From contig BFEA01000175.1 in NCBI GenBank assembly GCA_003427395.1, positions 1,393,287 to 1,415,871 of the forward strand: a stretch of 22,585 nt of DNA. Direction: 5' to 3'. Below are positions 8,346 through 16,803 of the stretch, piece by piece. The DNA is from Chara braunii (Eukaryota; Streptophyta; Charophyceae; Charales; Characeae). The notes under the pieces were generated by a model. The model was not told the origin of the DNA. It was given only the letters and a program-made list of their open reading frames with translations, and did no database searches. The position numbers and the translations under genes are program-made. Each line of letters begins with the position of its first letter. Position 1 is the stretch's first letter.

Positions 8346-8760
8346 GTAGCATCCTCATTACGACCGCTTTTGTATTCGTCTGCAAAACCTCCTCCTCACC
8401 TCCCCCCCCTCCGCCTGCTCGCCCCCCTCTTCAACACCTAGGCTTTCATTATTGTTCTCCTATGCGGAAATGTATCCTACCTTCCAGTTTGCAAATTTTC
8501 CACCAAACAGAACCCCAACACATTGCTATAGTCGTGACTATAAACTCAGTGTAGCATCCTCATTACAAACGCTTCTGTATTCGTCTGCAATACCTCCTCC
8601 TCATCTCTCTCCTCCCCCCCTGCCCTGCTCGCCCCCCCTCTTCAAAACCTAGGCTTTCTTTATTATTCTCCAATGCGGAAATGTATCCTACCTTCCAGTT
8701 TCCAATTTTTCCACCAAACAGAACCCAACACATTGCTATAGTCGTGACTATAAACTCAGT
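8346..8760. repeat. 205-bp tandem duplication in the MCM6 3' flank
   Basis: Copy 1 (8346-8550) and copy 2 (8551-8760) begin GTAGCATCCTCATTAC and end TAGTCGTGACTATAAACTCAGT, with small differences in C-run lengths and a few substitutions. Copy 1 starts one base after the TAA, so the 3' UTR is probably built from this repeat. ATAGTCGTGACTAT is a perfect short palindrome in both copies. I see no clear AATAAA polyadenylation signal. Confidence 0.93.
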
Positions 8761-8880
8761 GCCATAGCCTCCGCTGTTCTTATTGCTATAGTCCTTCCAA
8801 TGAGCTTTGCTATTGGCCTTGCTAGAGTCGTTGCTACAGCCATTGCTATGGTCATTGCCATGGTCATTGCAAGGCAGGTT
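8761..8880. repeat. GCTATNGTCATT-type minisatellite
   Basis: Variants of TTGCTATAGTC, TTGCTATGGTC and TTGCCATGGTC repeat imperfectly with a period of about 12-18 bp. The minus-strand frame gives an Ala/Met/Thr-rich string with no domain, so it is treated as non-coding repeat. Confidence 0.65.
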
Positions 8881-10347
8881 AGCAGATCAAAGGCCTGTCT
8901 GGCGATACATGTCCGTGTTTTTTTCCTTTGATTCGAACAGACTGCCAATGATTGTTGCTATAGTCATTATAAGGCTACTTATTTAGTTTCAGCGTCCAAG
9001 TCTTCAAGACTTGATGTGTGTCTGAGTATCGGATTTCCTTCCTTCGGAGGGGTAGTTCCCTCAGCAAATGTGGGTTCTATTCTGGCTCCCTGTGGCAGGC
9101 AGATTCCTCTTGAGATTAGAGGGTGACGCCCTGCTGAACGGGTTGATTGTAGAGGCACCCTGTCCAGCTTTTATTTGATTTCTAACTCTAGGCAGCAATG
9201 GATCGGCACAGCACTTATTTGAAGTTATTTCACTTTCTTTTCTGCGCAGCTTTTTCTGCTAATGTGAGTTCTAGCGTGGCTCCTTGTTCCAGGCATCAGT
9301 CTCATGAGATTTGAGCCGCACTGTGGCTCTCTCTTAGCTGCGCCTTTTTTCATCTTCTTTTTCTATGGGGTTGGAGGCATCAGTCTCATGAGATTTGAGC
9401 CACAGTTGACTGCATCTGCATTGCCAAGGGAGTGTTACAGATGCAGATGTGGTCTGATTTCTTCTGGCCTGCACAATGGAAGGGGAGGTGCTGTGTTTCT
9501 TCTGACATAAATGTGTCTGACTGGAATTGCAAGGTTCCTTATGGCTCCCTGATTGCCAAGCCATTAAAACTCGTTTCAACATTAAGAGGTGAAGGGCGTC
9601 GGAGAAAGAGGTAGGGTATGGGCTTTTGTGATAATGTGTCAGAAGGGATTGGATGGTTCCTGAATCCTGATGCATGTCTGAACCCTGAGGGATGCCACGA
9701 CTCCGTCAGTGCTGGATTGGAGGTAATGATGATGGGGGTTGTGGGGAAGGGGGGGAAAGGGGGGAAGGGGGGGAACGTGGGACAGCGGGGACAGAGGGGA
9801 CAGAGGGGGAAGGGGGAGGAGGGGGGGTGGGAGGGAGGACGGAATGGGGAAAGGGGCGGTGAGAGGGGGATGGGAGGATGGGTAATGAAACAGGTGATCG
9901 AGGGACAGTTTCTGCTCCTAAGCATTTTGGTGAAACCACATGTAAGTTGAGTGGACTGTCTCACGAGTCCTAGCAATGTCTGGTGAATGCCCTTATGTAC
10001 ACCTGGCTCGATATCCGTTCTGGGGAGCATCAGTCCGGTTCGTTCTCCACTGTGTGCTGAAATTTCTTGCATTCATTTGCTCAGGACAATCGAGAGAGAA
10101 CATGAAAATACCAGAAGCGATCAGCGGCACAGAACTGAACCAGAGATCATAGTGTTGAACTGGATAGCATGCTTCTTGAATGCTGTGGCCTGCATCTGAA
10201 CTGTTGTAGCGGTTATGGGTGCGCCTGTTGAAAACGCTGTGCAACACGTGGCTGACACAAAATCTACCTGCTGCCATAAACCCCTATCTACTGCCCAGAG
10301 GGTGGTAAAAGGGTGTGGGAGTGCTCTCAGCCTCCTGGTTATCTGAC
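8881..10347. other. No gene recognised; short repeats only
   Basis: Downstream of MCM6 this stretch holds short direct repeats such as GGCATCAGTCTCATGAGATT (9292-9311 and 9377-9396), related GTTCTA(T/G) words near 9075 and 9270, and a G-rich tract (9731-9880). Open frames such as 9539-10072 minus owe their length to the G/C-rich tract. No RNA gene is evident. Confidence 0.6.
9731..9880. repeat. G-rich tract with many GGGG runs
   Basis: About 150 bases contain more than a dozen GGGG or longer runs separated by one to five bases, including repeats of GACAGAGGG. It is a strong candidate for G-quadruplex formation on the + strand. It has no coding meaning. Confidence 0.85.
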
Positions 10348-10411
10348 GCACTGCACTAACTACCACAGTTGAATGACTGAGGCACTGCACTAACTACCAC
10401 AGTTGAATGAC
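10348..10411. repeat. 34-bp tandem duplication
   Basis: GCACTGCACTAACTACCACA starts at 10348 and again at 10382, followed in both by GTTGAATGAC. It lies just before the embedded adapter at 10439. Confidence 0.92.
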
Positions 10412-10438
10412 AATTCCAATGGCCATGCTACTGCATGT

Positions 10439-10476
10439 CTGTCTCTTATACACATCTAGATGTGTATAAGAGACAG
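10439..10476. other. Embedded Nextera/Tn5 junction adapter (artefact)
   Basis: The 38 bases are two inverted copies of the Tn5 mosaic end (AGATGTGTATAAGAGACAG) back to back, the circularisation junction used in Nextera mate-pair libraries. It is not genomic. The sequence to its right may not be the true neighbour of the sequence to its left. Confidence 0.97.
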
Positions 10477-11218
10477 GTGAGGAACTGTGCCGATTGTCTC
10501 AGTAGTTGCAGACCCTCATTGGCACTTTGGCACATTACAACCCGCGCAGTAGAATAAGGTACGTCAGCAGCCTCCCGCTCCACACAGCCCATTCAATATG
10601 CTTGATAGGGTTTGGAGGGGAGTAATATTGGTAATATGTTGGTTTGGGTGGGGGGGGGGAGCGATGAGAAGACAAGGACCATTAGATATGGCTAGTCAAG
10701 TGCATCCGAGCATTCGGGCTCTGTAGCGCCCACATAAGCGAAACCAAAACAACAATCGTCAATTCTTTGACTTCAAAGTTCCAAAGTTTCAAACACTTGT
10801 CTTTTACTGATGAGGCCTAACTCTGAGGGGATGACTCCACTGGTGGTCTGGAAACAGGTAATATCGCCTTCTGATGGTCATAGATTTCTTGCATCGATGG
10901 GGCTAGGGTTATGTCCGATCATGCAATGTCAGCACAGTCCAACGATGTTCTACGACATCTTGGTTCTCTCCTTCACAAGGGTCCTATTTTGATTATTCAT
11001 TGAGCTATCAAGTTTTTTTATTTTTATAGGTTCTGAGTTGCTGAGCTTCTTCTCAGAAGGTCTGCTCATCCACACACACAAGTAGCCTCCCTACTTTGGG
11101 CGCTGTGGTCAGATATGTCGTGTGATAGCCTTGGTACGGCCGCATTTGGAGGAGGTGGGGGCGGGGAGTTGCATGAAACAGAGTGTAGGAGGGTTTCCTT
11201 ACCTAGGATGGACGGACG
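10477..11218. other. No gene recognised
   Basis: The stretch is mixed-composition DNA with a short G-run at 10651-10660 and no domain-bearing frame. The only frame over 60 residues (10810-10992 plus) has no recognisable motif. Its adjacency to the MCM6 side depends on an adapter artefact. Confidence 0.55.
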
Positions 11219-12246
11219 CTAACACTTTGCTTGGATTTCCAGGAGCATGCCTTGAAATTGGAAGGATGCATCAGAGAAAAGGTCCGCAGGAACTCTTCGC
11301 AAGTGTCCACACCGAACGCGGTGTCTCCATGTTGTCGTCGCAAGCTTCCGCCAGTGTCCACACCGAACGCGGTGTCTCCATGTTGTCGTCGAAGATCCAG
11401 CCCTGGTACTCCAGGTGGTCGACGTACCAGACCCCGCCTTCCCCTCACATTCCACTAGCTGCGTCTGGTTTGGTGCTTGTTTCCTTCCCGCTGATTGATT
11501 GGCCAGGCAGTTGGGGTCATTTCCCAGGTGACCACAGCCTCTGCAGTGTCTGCAGCGAAAGCACGCCGGGTTTGTCTTTGTGGAGACGAAGACTGTTCCC
11601 CGTTGGCCATTCTTGCGAAAGAGCCACACCTCTGGGAAAGCAGGTGGTTCGCCTGATGGAATGTTGAGGAATGTTATTCTGAATCGTGGTTTGGACCCAA
11701 GAATTCGGGATCTGCTTCCAACCATGCCACCACCGGATTGCTGGGGTACTTGGTCTCCAGGCGCTTGTGAATCATGCTGTTGTACCCTTCTGACAAGTTG
11801 TCAAACTGCACCCAGAAGTGGTTACCCAGCATGTTTTGTCTGTGTCTGGTTGATTCGCCCTGCGGTGCTTGGGGCGTTTTCTATGCACATATCGTGACAA
11901 CCGATCCCTTGCAGCTGAGGGAGTCTAGTGATTCGATGTGCTCTCTTCGACGCACAGGACCATGACCGTGTTCCTCCCTCTCTTATGGAGGGATATGTCT
12001 GGTTCTGTGCGCGGGAGTGTTTGTAGAGCCCGGAGCCGATCAAGAACCCATACCCTTTTGTCGTTTAGGGAGAGCTCTTTGCTTTTGTGAGTGAATTTGA
12101 AAAGCACAGCATCCTTTTCGTATAGCGCATTGACCTCTTCCACATGCTCTTCGGGGTACTCCCACACGTCCACCTCTGTCCCTCCGCCCCCCCACCCCCC
12201 ACCCCCGCCCCAAATCAGCTGGGACTTTCTCCTTGAGTGTTTTCAC
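11219..12246 (-). pseudogene. LINE ORF1-like (RNA-binding/zinc-knuckle) remnant
   Basis: Read on the minus strand, three frames give consecutive protein-like blocks. First comes 12246-11925, with EKDAVLFKFTHKSKELSLND, VWVLDRLRALQTLPRTEPD and NTVMVLCVEE. Next, at about 11840-11700, is LGNHFWVQFDNLSEGYNSM, then KYPSNPVVAWLEADPEFLG. Last is 11725-11219, with PPAFPEVWLFRKNGQRGTVF and a Cys/His cluster CFRCRHCRGCGHLGNDPNC. An RNA-binding-like region followed by a Cys-rich knuckle is the usual layout of plant LINE ORF1 proteins. Frameshifts separate the blocks and a G-rich interruption lies near 12180-12215, so it is broken. I assign family from layout, not from a database match. A gag-like fragment of another retroelement is the alternative. 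Confidence 0.55.
11302..11391. repeat. In-frame 51-bp duplication in the ORF1 remnant
   Basis: AGTGTCCACACCGAACGCGG with its 19-base extension (39 bp in all) occurs at 11302-11340 and 11353-11391, a period of 51 bp. On the minus strand this doubles TTWRHRVRCGH in frame. It also contains the palindrome CACCGAACGCGGTG. Confidence 0.9.
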
Positions 12247-12918
12247 TTGAGATCTGATGCAAGGTCTGTTGACTAGAAAGTTTAATGCCCGTTGACCTAA
12301 TCTGGCCAGCCCCTGGTTGACTTCTTGGTCGCCTCAGTCCCTGCCGTGCCGGCTGTAGAGCCCTGCCGTGCCCGTCCTTGATCCGGCCAGTGCTGACCGT
12401 TCGGGCTGATGCGTGTTCACCACTTGGGCATATGACATGCCCACGACTCTACGTACATCCTCGCCTCTTGTGCCGCGAAGTTGTGCGTGTGTTGCCATGT
12501 TGGTAATAAGAACTGTGCTCTCCTGCTTGCTTATCTGCCCACTCCGCTGCTTTCTCTACTTGTGGCTAAGCTCGCTCTCTCTAGCTATGCTTCGCCTCTG
12601 CTGTCTTGTTTTATTTGCTTTGTCCCCTCGATTCCTGCTGTTGATCGTAGCATTTGCTACCCCCACCTCCCCTCGTTTCTCTGTCGCCCCGGTCCCGATC
12701 GGCAATACGCGTGTCACATTCGTGTATATCGTGTGTTCTCACCTCTGTGGCACACGTCACCTTAGCAGATGAACACCAATGCACCCACAGAGAGTTACCT
12801 ACACGTCTGTGATGGGCTCAACGCACCTTCTTGGCCCCAGCCCCGAGGGCTGTTTCAGCAGGCACAGCAATCTTCATACACGCCAAGTCTGTGACAGCCC
12901 AAGACTTGGTTGTTGAAG
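12247..12918. other. No gene recognised; possible upstream part of ORF1 remnant
   Basis: This is moderately GC-rich sequence with duplicated CCCTGCCGTGCC words near 12340-12370. No minus-strand continuation of the ORF1-like remnant is convincing. The plus frames at 12413-12772 are hydrophobic and Cys/Leu-rich by composition but carry no family motif. Confidence 0.5.
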
Positions 12919-13077
12919 AAGTACAAACAGATAACAATGGAGGCAGATATGGGTCAGACTAGACTTCACATTGAAACAAGAACACTTTTGTCTTCTAGAA
13001 GTACAAACAGATAACAACGAAGGCAGATGGGTCAGACTAGACTACACACTGAGACAAGAACACTTTTGTCTTCTAGC
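12919..13077. repeat. 80-bp tandem duplication
   Basis: AAGTACAAACAGATAACAA occurs at 12919 and 12999. The two units share GGGTCAGACTAGACT and ACAAGAACACTTTTGTCTTC and differ by an AT deletion and a few substitutions. Each unit contains AACACTTTTGTCTTCTAG. It sits upstream of the LINE remnant. Confidence 0.92.
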
Positions 13078-13379
13078 TGTGTACTGTCTAAACACACGGC
13101 AGCAGAGGGCAGACACTGCTAGCATTTGCTCGGGGTCTCATGTCACTGTATCTCCTGCATGTAGCTGGTCTATGAGCTTGTTTGAGTGTCGGTCTTGATC
13201 TTCTGAACGAAGTATTTAGTCATCTTCTTGCCTTCCTCCAGCTCTTTGACTCTTTTTTTCCCTCGTGCGCGTTCCTGCCTCCTTCCACCTCTTCCACACT
13301 GCCAGTCTCTGTTTTGCTGCAAACAGCACGTCTTCCAAGTAAATTGATCGCTTCCTTCCTGTGCAAGGATCCTTCCATC

Positions 13380-14009
13380 GAAAGACTTGTGGAAGAATCG
13401 GCCGCACGGGGACACGAAGTCAGCCTACCGACAACCCAACTCTTTGCGGATGAGCTCACAGCGGTTATCAGAGCCTCCGACCTCATTCCAGGTCCTGACA
13501 TGTACAATGCAAGCCTTCCAATTGGCCTCCGAAATGAAAGTCAACTGGCGGAAGACAGTCGGGTGGTGGTTGGCGGATTGCCCAGAACCCCCACCGACCA
13601 TCTCCCCAGAGGGATTCTCATGGCAGACCCCAAGACACCCCTGCGTTTCTTGGGCATAAAGCTGACAGAGACAGGACCTGACCACGCAATGGTGCCGGAG
13701 ATCCTAACAAGGATGCTGCGCAAGATGGACACGTGGTCCAGCATCTACACCTCGGTGTTCGGCCGGGCGTTGGTGCTAAATGCCTCCATCTTCTCCATGC
13801 TCTCGTATGCAGCTACAATCTGGACACCAGAACAGAAAATGGCCAACACCCTGAAACGGCGGGCCACACCACAGCCTATCTTTGGACAGGCAACCCGGCA
13901 AGGGAAAACTTCATACCGTCATGGTCACATGTGGTGCAGCCAAAAGGCAAGGGGGGCCTGGGAAATCTTGACCCCGTCGTGCAAACCTTTTAAAGAAAAG
14001 ATTCTCTGA
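13380..14009 (+). pseudogene. LINE reverse transcriptase fragment (palm end and thumb)
   Basis: In one frame the sequence reads VEESAARGHEVSLPTTQ-LFADELTAVI, where the catalytic F/Y-A-D-D block has become FADE, losing the second Asp. Downstream, ASEMKVNWRKTVGWWLADCP appears in the +1 frame (about 13510-13570). The original frame then resumes with PLRFLGIKLTE, followed by GRALVLNASIFSMLSYAATI. These are the consecutive post-catalytic RT blocks of LINEs (ASGxKxNxxKT, RxLGI, GR…LN……Y……W). At least two frameshifts, near 13500 and 13630, break it. The open frame from 13182 to about 13350 is pyrimidine-rich and does not look like RT. Confidence 0.8.
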
Positions 14010-14024
14010 AAAAGAACTGAAGAT

Positions 14025-14230
14025 TTGGCAAATCTGTTTAAGCTAAAGGGAGTCCTCCTTTTCTTCATTAGGGCAACTGAGGACATACTCGCACAGTGTA
14101 GAAGAAGCTATCCTATCCAAGTGGGTGGTCAAACTGCTCACTCAACAAGCCTTGCCATGGACTTCCTTGGGCTGCACCGAATGCGACAACTGCTTCAAGC
14201 CGCCACACCAGCTAACATGCAAGGTCCATT
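14025..14230 (+). pseudogene. LINE ORF2 fragment after the thumb
   Basis: The frame from 14025 reads LKGVLLFFIRATEDILAQCR and then TAHSTSLAMDFLGLHRMRQLLQA. It is separated from the RT fragment by a stop and a frame change. It is assigned to the LINE by position and strand rather than by a diagnostic motif. It ends where sequence unlike the coding region begins, including a TTTTTTAG pyrimidine tract at about 14280. Confidence 0.45.
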
Positions 14231-14338
14231 CTGGGTGATGGCTAAATTATGGTTGACCCGCATTAATTCTTTATTTTCCCCTTTTTTAGGTTGGGAGTTA
14301 ACCTCAGGCCCAGTTATCAGCATAGGAAGCTCACCTGT

Positions 14339-14590
14339 ACAGTCAATCCCCGGGTTTCGGGCAATCAATGCTGGCAGGAGTGCACAGAAAAGTTGAGATT
14401 TCGGATGAGCAGTCAACCCCCTCGTCGGAGGGCAATCAATGCTGCCAGCCAACAACAATCTGCATGTTCTGATGACCTTCATAATGTTCAGGGACGCTGG
14501 ACCCGATTTCCAGCAGGTGCTGCTCCCCACCAATAGATGGAGCCTCCATGGGAGTACTAGCGGTGTCTGCTCTTACCAGCACCCCTAGTA
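14339..14590. repeat. Dispersed repeat, copy A (inside the LINE)
   Basis: The segment GGGACGCTGGACCC through GTCTGCTC and TACCAGCACC (14491-14582) is repeated at 17876-17967 with about 90% identity. Upstream, CAATCAATGCTGGCAGGA-like sequence occurs at 14362, again imperfectly at 14433, and once in copy B at 17816. Copy A therefore has an internal duplication of about 71 bp. It separates two LINE coding blocks, so it is either a nested insertion or a divergent LINE segment that also exists alone as copy B. Confidence 0.75.
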
Positions 14591-14630
14591 CCACCCCCCA
14601 GCAGCAAGAGCAACAGCAACACCCACAGCA

Positions 14631-15325
14631 GAGAACTCGCTGCTTGAACTACTGGCCAAAGTTTGCAGGCCACCGCATAGGGAAGAGGTTCTGCGCCAGC
14701 CACTGTTCTGCAATCAATGGCTGAAGGACCCGATGGACAAACCATGGACTGACGTCACAGGATGGAAGATGGATATCTTGGTTGGAGCGATGCGTATGGC
14801 AAATCAAACATCTCTGGAATCAGCAACACGATAACTGGAAAACGTATGCAGAGCTCAGGGAACCTCTCAAAGGATGCCACAACCTACAAGCCACATTTGA
14901 TGCCTTGAAGCAGCTGATACCGCCTGAGTGGTTGACGGTGCAGCACCACGGACGTGGGCTTTTGGGATCGGGCCACGTGACCTGGGAGACCACACCTACA
15001 GTCACGCTATCGTACGTCAAGGCAACGGGCCTGGCAGGGGAATGGGCATTATGGACAGTACTGGATGATATTGACCATCCAGGTCAGACTGTCAGCACGG
15101 TCAATAAGACAAGTGCATGCTCGAGTCATGTCTAAACCGGCCCTTCTCTGCAAAATCTGAGTGGTGGAGGATGACTCCTACAGAATTTATAACCCAACAA
15201 AACTGCAGTATTTGGAATTTGACCCGGCAGAAAACACTCACACCTAAAGCATGCATTGACGCATCAACTATCATGCCCTCCCAGTCAATAAGAGGCTCAG
15301 CAGGCGGTGCAGGGTGGCAGCTAGG
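14631..15325 (+). pseudogene. LINE ORF2 C-terminal (connection) fragment
   Basis: Frame 1 (14631-14834) reads ELLAKVCRPPHREEVLRQPL and then FCNQWLKDPMDKPWTDVTGW. Frame 2 (14782-15135) reads HLWNQQHDNWKTYAELREPL and then LQATFDALKQLIPPEWL. Frame 3 (15117-15325) ends near QSIRGSAGGAGWQLG. The R/LxQPLFxNxxLxD and LxxxFxxLxxxIPPxWL patterns are the ones I associate with plant and algal LINE ORF2 C-terminal regions. Two frameshifts and the insert at 15334 disrupt it. Confidence 0.65.
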
Positions 15326-15333
15326 CGGGACTG

Positions 15334-15402
15334 TCGTTGTTTCCAAATATGATTGTTTGCTAACATTTCTTCTACTTCGCGTCTAATACGAGAAGCAAAT
15401 TT
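15334..15402 (-). pseudogene. NAD7-like mitochondrial gene fragment
   Basis: Minus-strand translation of 15402-15334 gives 23 codons containing FASRI, EVEEMLANNHIWKQR in order. This matches the conserved NAD7 (complex I 49-kDa subunit) block FASRIDE(L/V)EEMLT(N/G)NRIWKQR, with one extra codon after FASRI and His for Arg. Similarity stops abruptly after the Arg, where NAD7 should continue LVDIG. It is a fragment, not a gene. Together with the tRNA-Ser-like sequence 75 bp away on the same strand, it suggests mitochondrial DNA inserted in the LINE. The family match is from memory of conserved residues. Confidence 0.6.
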
Positions 15403-15475
15403 GGTCGGCGGCCGGTCAAATACAAAGGCCCTTTAGGGGGGGCCCAAATTTCCCATGTTGTACTAAATTACTTAC

Positions 15476-15551
15476 AGAGGTTCGAACCCCCGATATTTCG
15501 CAATATGTCAGTTTTCAAGACTGATACCTTCAACCACTCAGACATCCATCC
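15476..15551 (-). pseudogene. Mitochondrial-type tRNA-Ser(UGA)-like sequence lacking its 3' acceptor
   Basis: The minus strand starts GGATGGATGTCTGAGTGGTT, as in plant mitochondrial trnS-UGA. The D-arm forms. The anticodon stem TCAGT/ACTGA is perfect around loop CTTGAAA, giving anticodon TGA (15517-15515). A long variable arm (ATATT-GCGA-AATAT) is perfect, as expected for class II tRNA-Ser. The T-loop is TTCGAAC with a GGGGG 5' stem, but its 3' stem (CTCTG) pairs poorly and no 3' acceptor strand complementary to GGATGGA follows. It is either a truncated organelle-derived pseudogene or the head of a tRNA-derived SINE. Confidence 0.7.
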
Positions 15552-15756
15552 AAAGCAAAGACGCCCCTTGTACCTTTCTTTCCACTCCATCGAACACATC
15601 GCCAGTGAAGGTCAGATCCGGGCCGTTTTTTTTCCCTTCTACTACAGCAATTCAGCGGAGATGTCAAAACTGCTGCTCTTTGTGCAAACGTCCAGTTCCT
15701 ATCAAAGCATAGAGATCTATGAAAAAGTTGGTATGTATAGCCACTTTGATAACTTT

Positions 15757-16103
15757 TGAGCAACCTGTGACAAGGGTCTGCCAGAGGATCTGCCCCACTG
15801 CCTTCTGTACTGCGAGATAGCGCGACAGCTGTGGGCCGAAGCAGCACTGTGGACGACAGTCAACAGCACACCGCTGCCAGACAACCCCATCACTCGCCTC
15901 ACGGGCCTGTAGCGCCCATGCTTAGAGAGAAGTGGCATAAGACTATCTTCCGGAGGCTCCGGCCTCCTACACTATGGGCAGTAGGGAAGAGACGGTGCAA
16001 GGAAACCATCGACGCCAAAAACACCCCAACAGACGAGGCATGGGAGACCATCACACAACTCTTGCAGGTTGATTACCAAGCCTACTGGCACAGAATGCCT
16101 TAG
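15757..16103 (+). pseudogene. LINE ORF2 C-terminal zinc-knuckle region
   Basis: After a TGA (15757-15759) the frame continues ATCDKGLPEDLPHCLLYCEI and then ARQLWAEAALW. The spacing of CDKG, HC and YC fits the zf-RVT type C-terminal motif of plant LINEs. The TGA sits where the first Cys of a CxxC pair would be expected, so a single change may have destroyed it. A TAG ends this frame at about 15912. Another frame (from 15831) continues LREKWHKTIFRRLRPPTLW to TAG 16101-16103, after which the same frame is open to 16319. Confidence 0.7.
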
Positions 16104-16319
16104 CGCGTGAAGAACGACCCAACCAGAAAACAGGTTATCATTAACAAATTTCGCAAGGACAGTCTGGGATCTGGGAAATTGGACTGCATAGAGGGGGACA
16201 CACCGAAACTTGTGTGGAGGCTCACCGGGGCACCCCAAGGAGATAGCGACACAGGAAGGGACACCTCACTGGGCGCGGCTCATTCGCAAGGATCTAGCAT
16301 TAGCCTATACTCCAGCTGA

Positions 16320-16803
16320 GGAACAGGACCATCGGGTTTGAAGGCAGACCAGGAAAGGACGAGAAGGGAAGTAAAAGGCGGATGGCAGACAATGCACTAG
16401 GGAGGTTTGCGAAAAGCAGAAGTGGAGGGTTTAGGGCTTAAACAACAGAACAAGGGCTCCTCAAACGACAACTGAGGTTTAGCGTTTAGCAATCAGGAAC
16501 AGCGCTTAGCCACAGCGTCAATGGCGTAAAAGGCCGACACCTTTCGGGGTCGCCTCAACGCTCTAGAGCCTCGAGGATAGCCGACAGCCCAGCTGAGAGG
16601 AGCGTACGAGGACACAGTTAGGAAATGGCTTTTGTGTTATAATTGCTTAGTTGCTTTCTTGTGTTGGCCCTTTTTGTCAAGTTCTGATTTTTTTCTGTTA
16701 TCTTAGCGGAAATTCTCTTAGAATTGGGAACTACCAGAGTGGCCCGGGACCACTTGCCCGGACGGGCCAAAAACAAATAAAATAAACAAAATAAAAATAT
16801 TAT
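16320..16803 (+). other. LINE 3' non-coding region and A-rich tail
   Basis: After the last frame closes at about 16319 there are roughly 450 bases without coding character. GTTTAG words repeat near 16427-16510, and a GGCCCGGGACC…CGGACGGGCC imperfect inverted repeat lies at about 16741-16768. The segment ends in AAAAACAAATAAAATAAAC and similar A-rich sequence, read as the LINE tail. An alternative is that the LINE ends earlier. Confidence 0.5.

Larger units (their letters stand above)
13360..16803 (+). mobile_element. 5'-truncated, decayed LINE (non-LTR retrotransposon) with nested insertions
   Basis: LINE ORF2 blocks follow each other in the expected order over 3.4 kb: the end of the RT palm (13380-13530), the thumb-like region (13530-13860), connection-like blocks (14025-14230, 14631-15325), and a C-terminal CCHC-type zinc-knuckle region (15757-16100). 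A non-coding 3' region and an A-rich tail (AAAAACAAATAAAATAAAC…, to about 16803) complete it. The blocks switch frame repeatedly and contain stops. Two foreign segments interrupt it: a dispersed repeat (about 14339-14590) and a mitochondrial-like insert (15334-15551). The 5' end, the endonuclease and most of the RT fingers/palm are missing, as is typical for 5' truncation. No target-site duplication could be fixed. Confidence 0.8.

Noticed and set aside
10439-10476. A natural perfect palindrome or Tn5-type transposon end
   Set aside because: The exact 38-bp dimer matches the commercial mosaic end and occurs three times without any transposon between.
13182-13359. 5' continuation of the LINE reverse transcriptase
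   Set aside because: This part is pyrimidine-rich and gives a Ser/Leu/Phe-rich string that does not fit RT fingers or palm blocks.
16427-16510. Telomere-like TTTAGGG words
   Set aside because: Only one TTTAGGG is present; the others are GTTTAGCG-type variants in the LINE 3' region, not an array.
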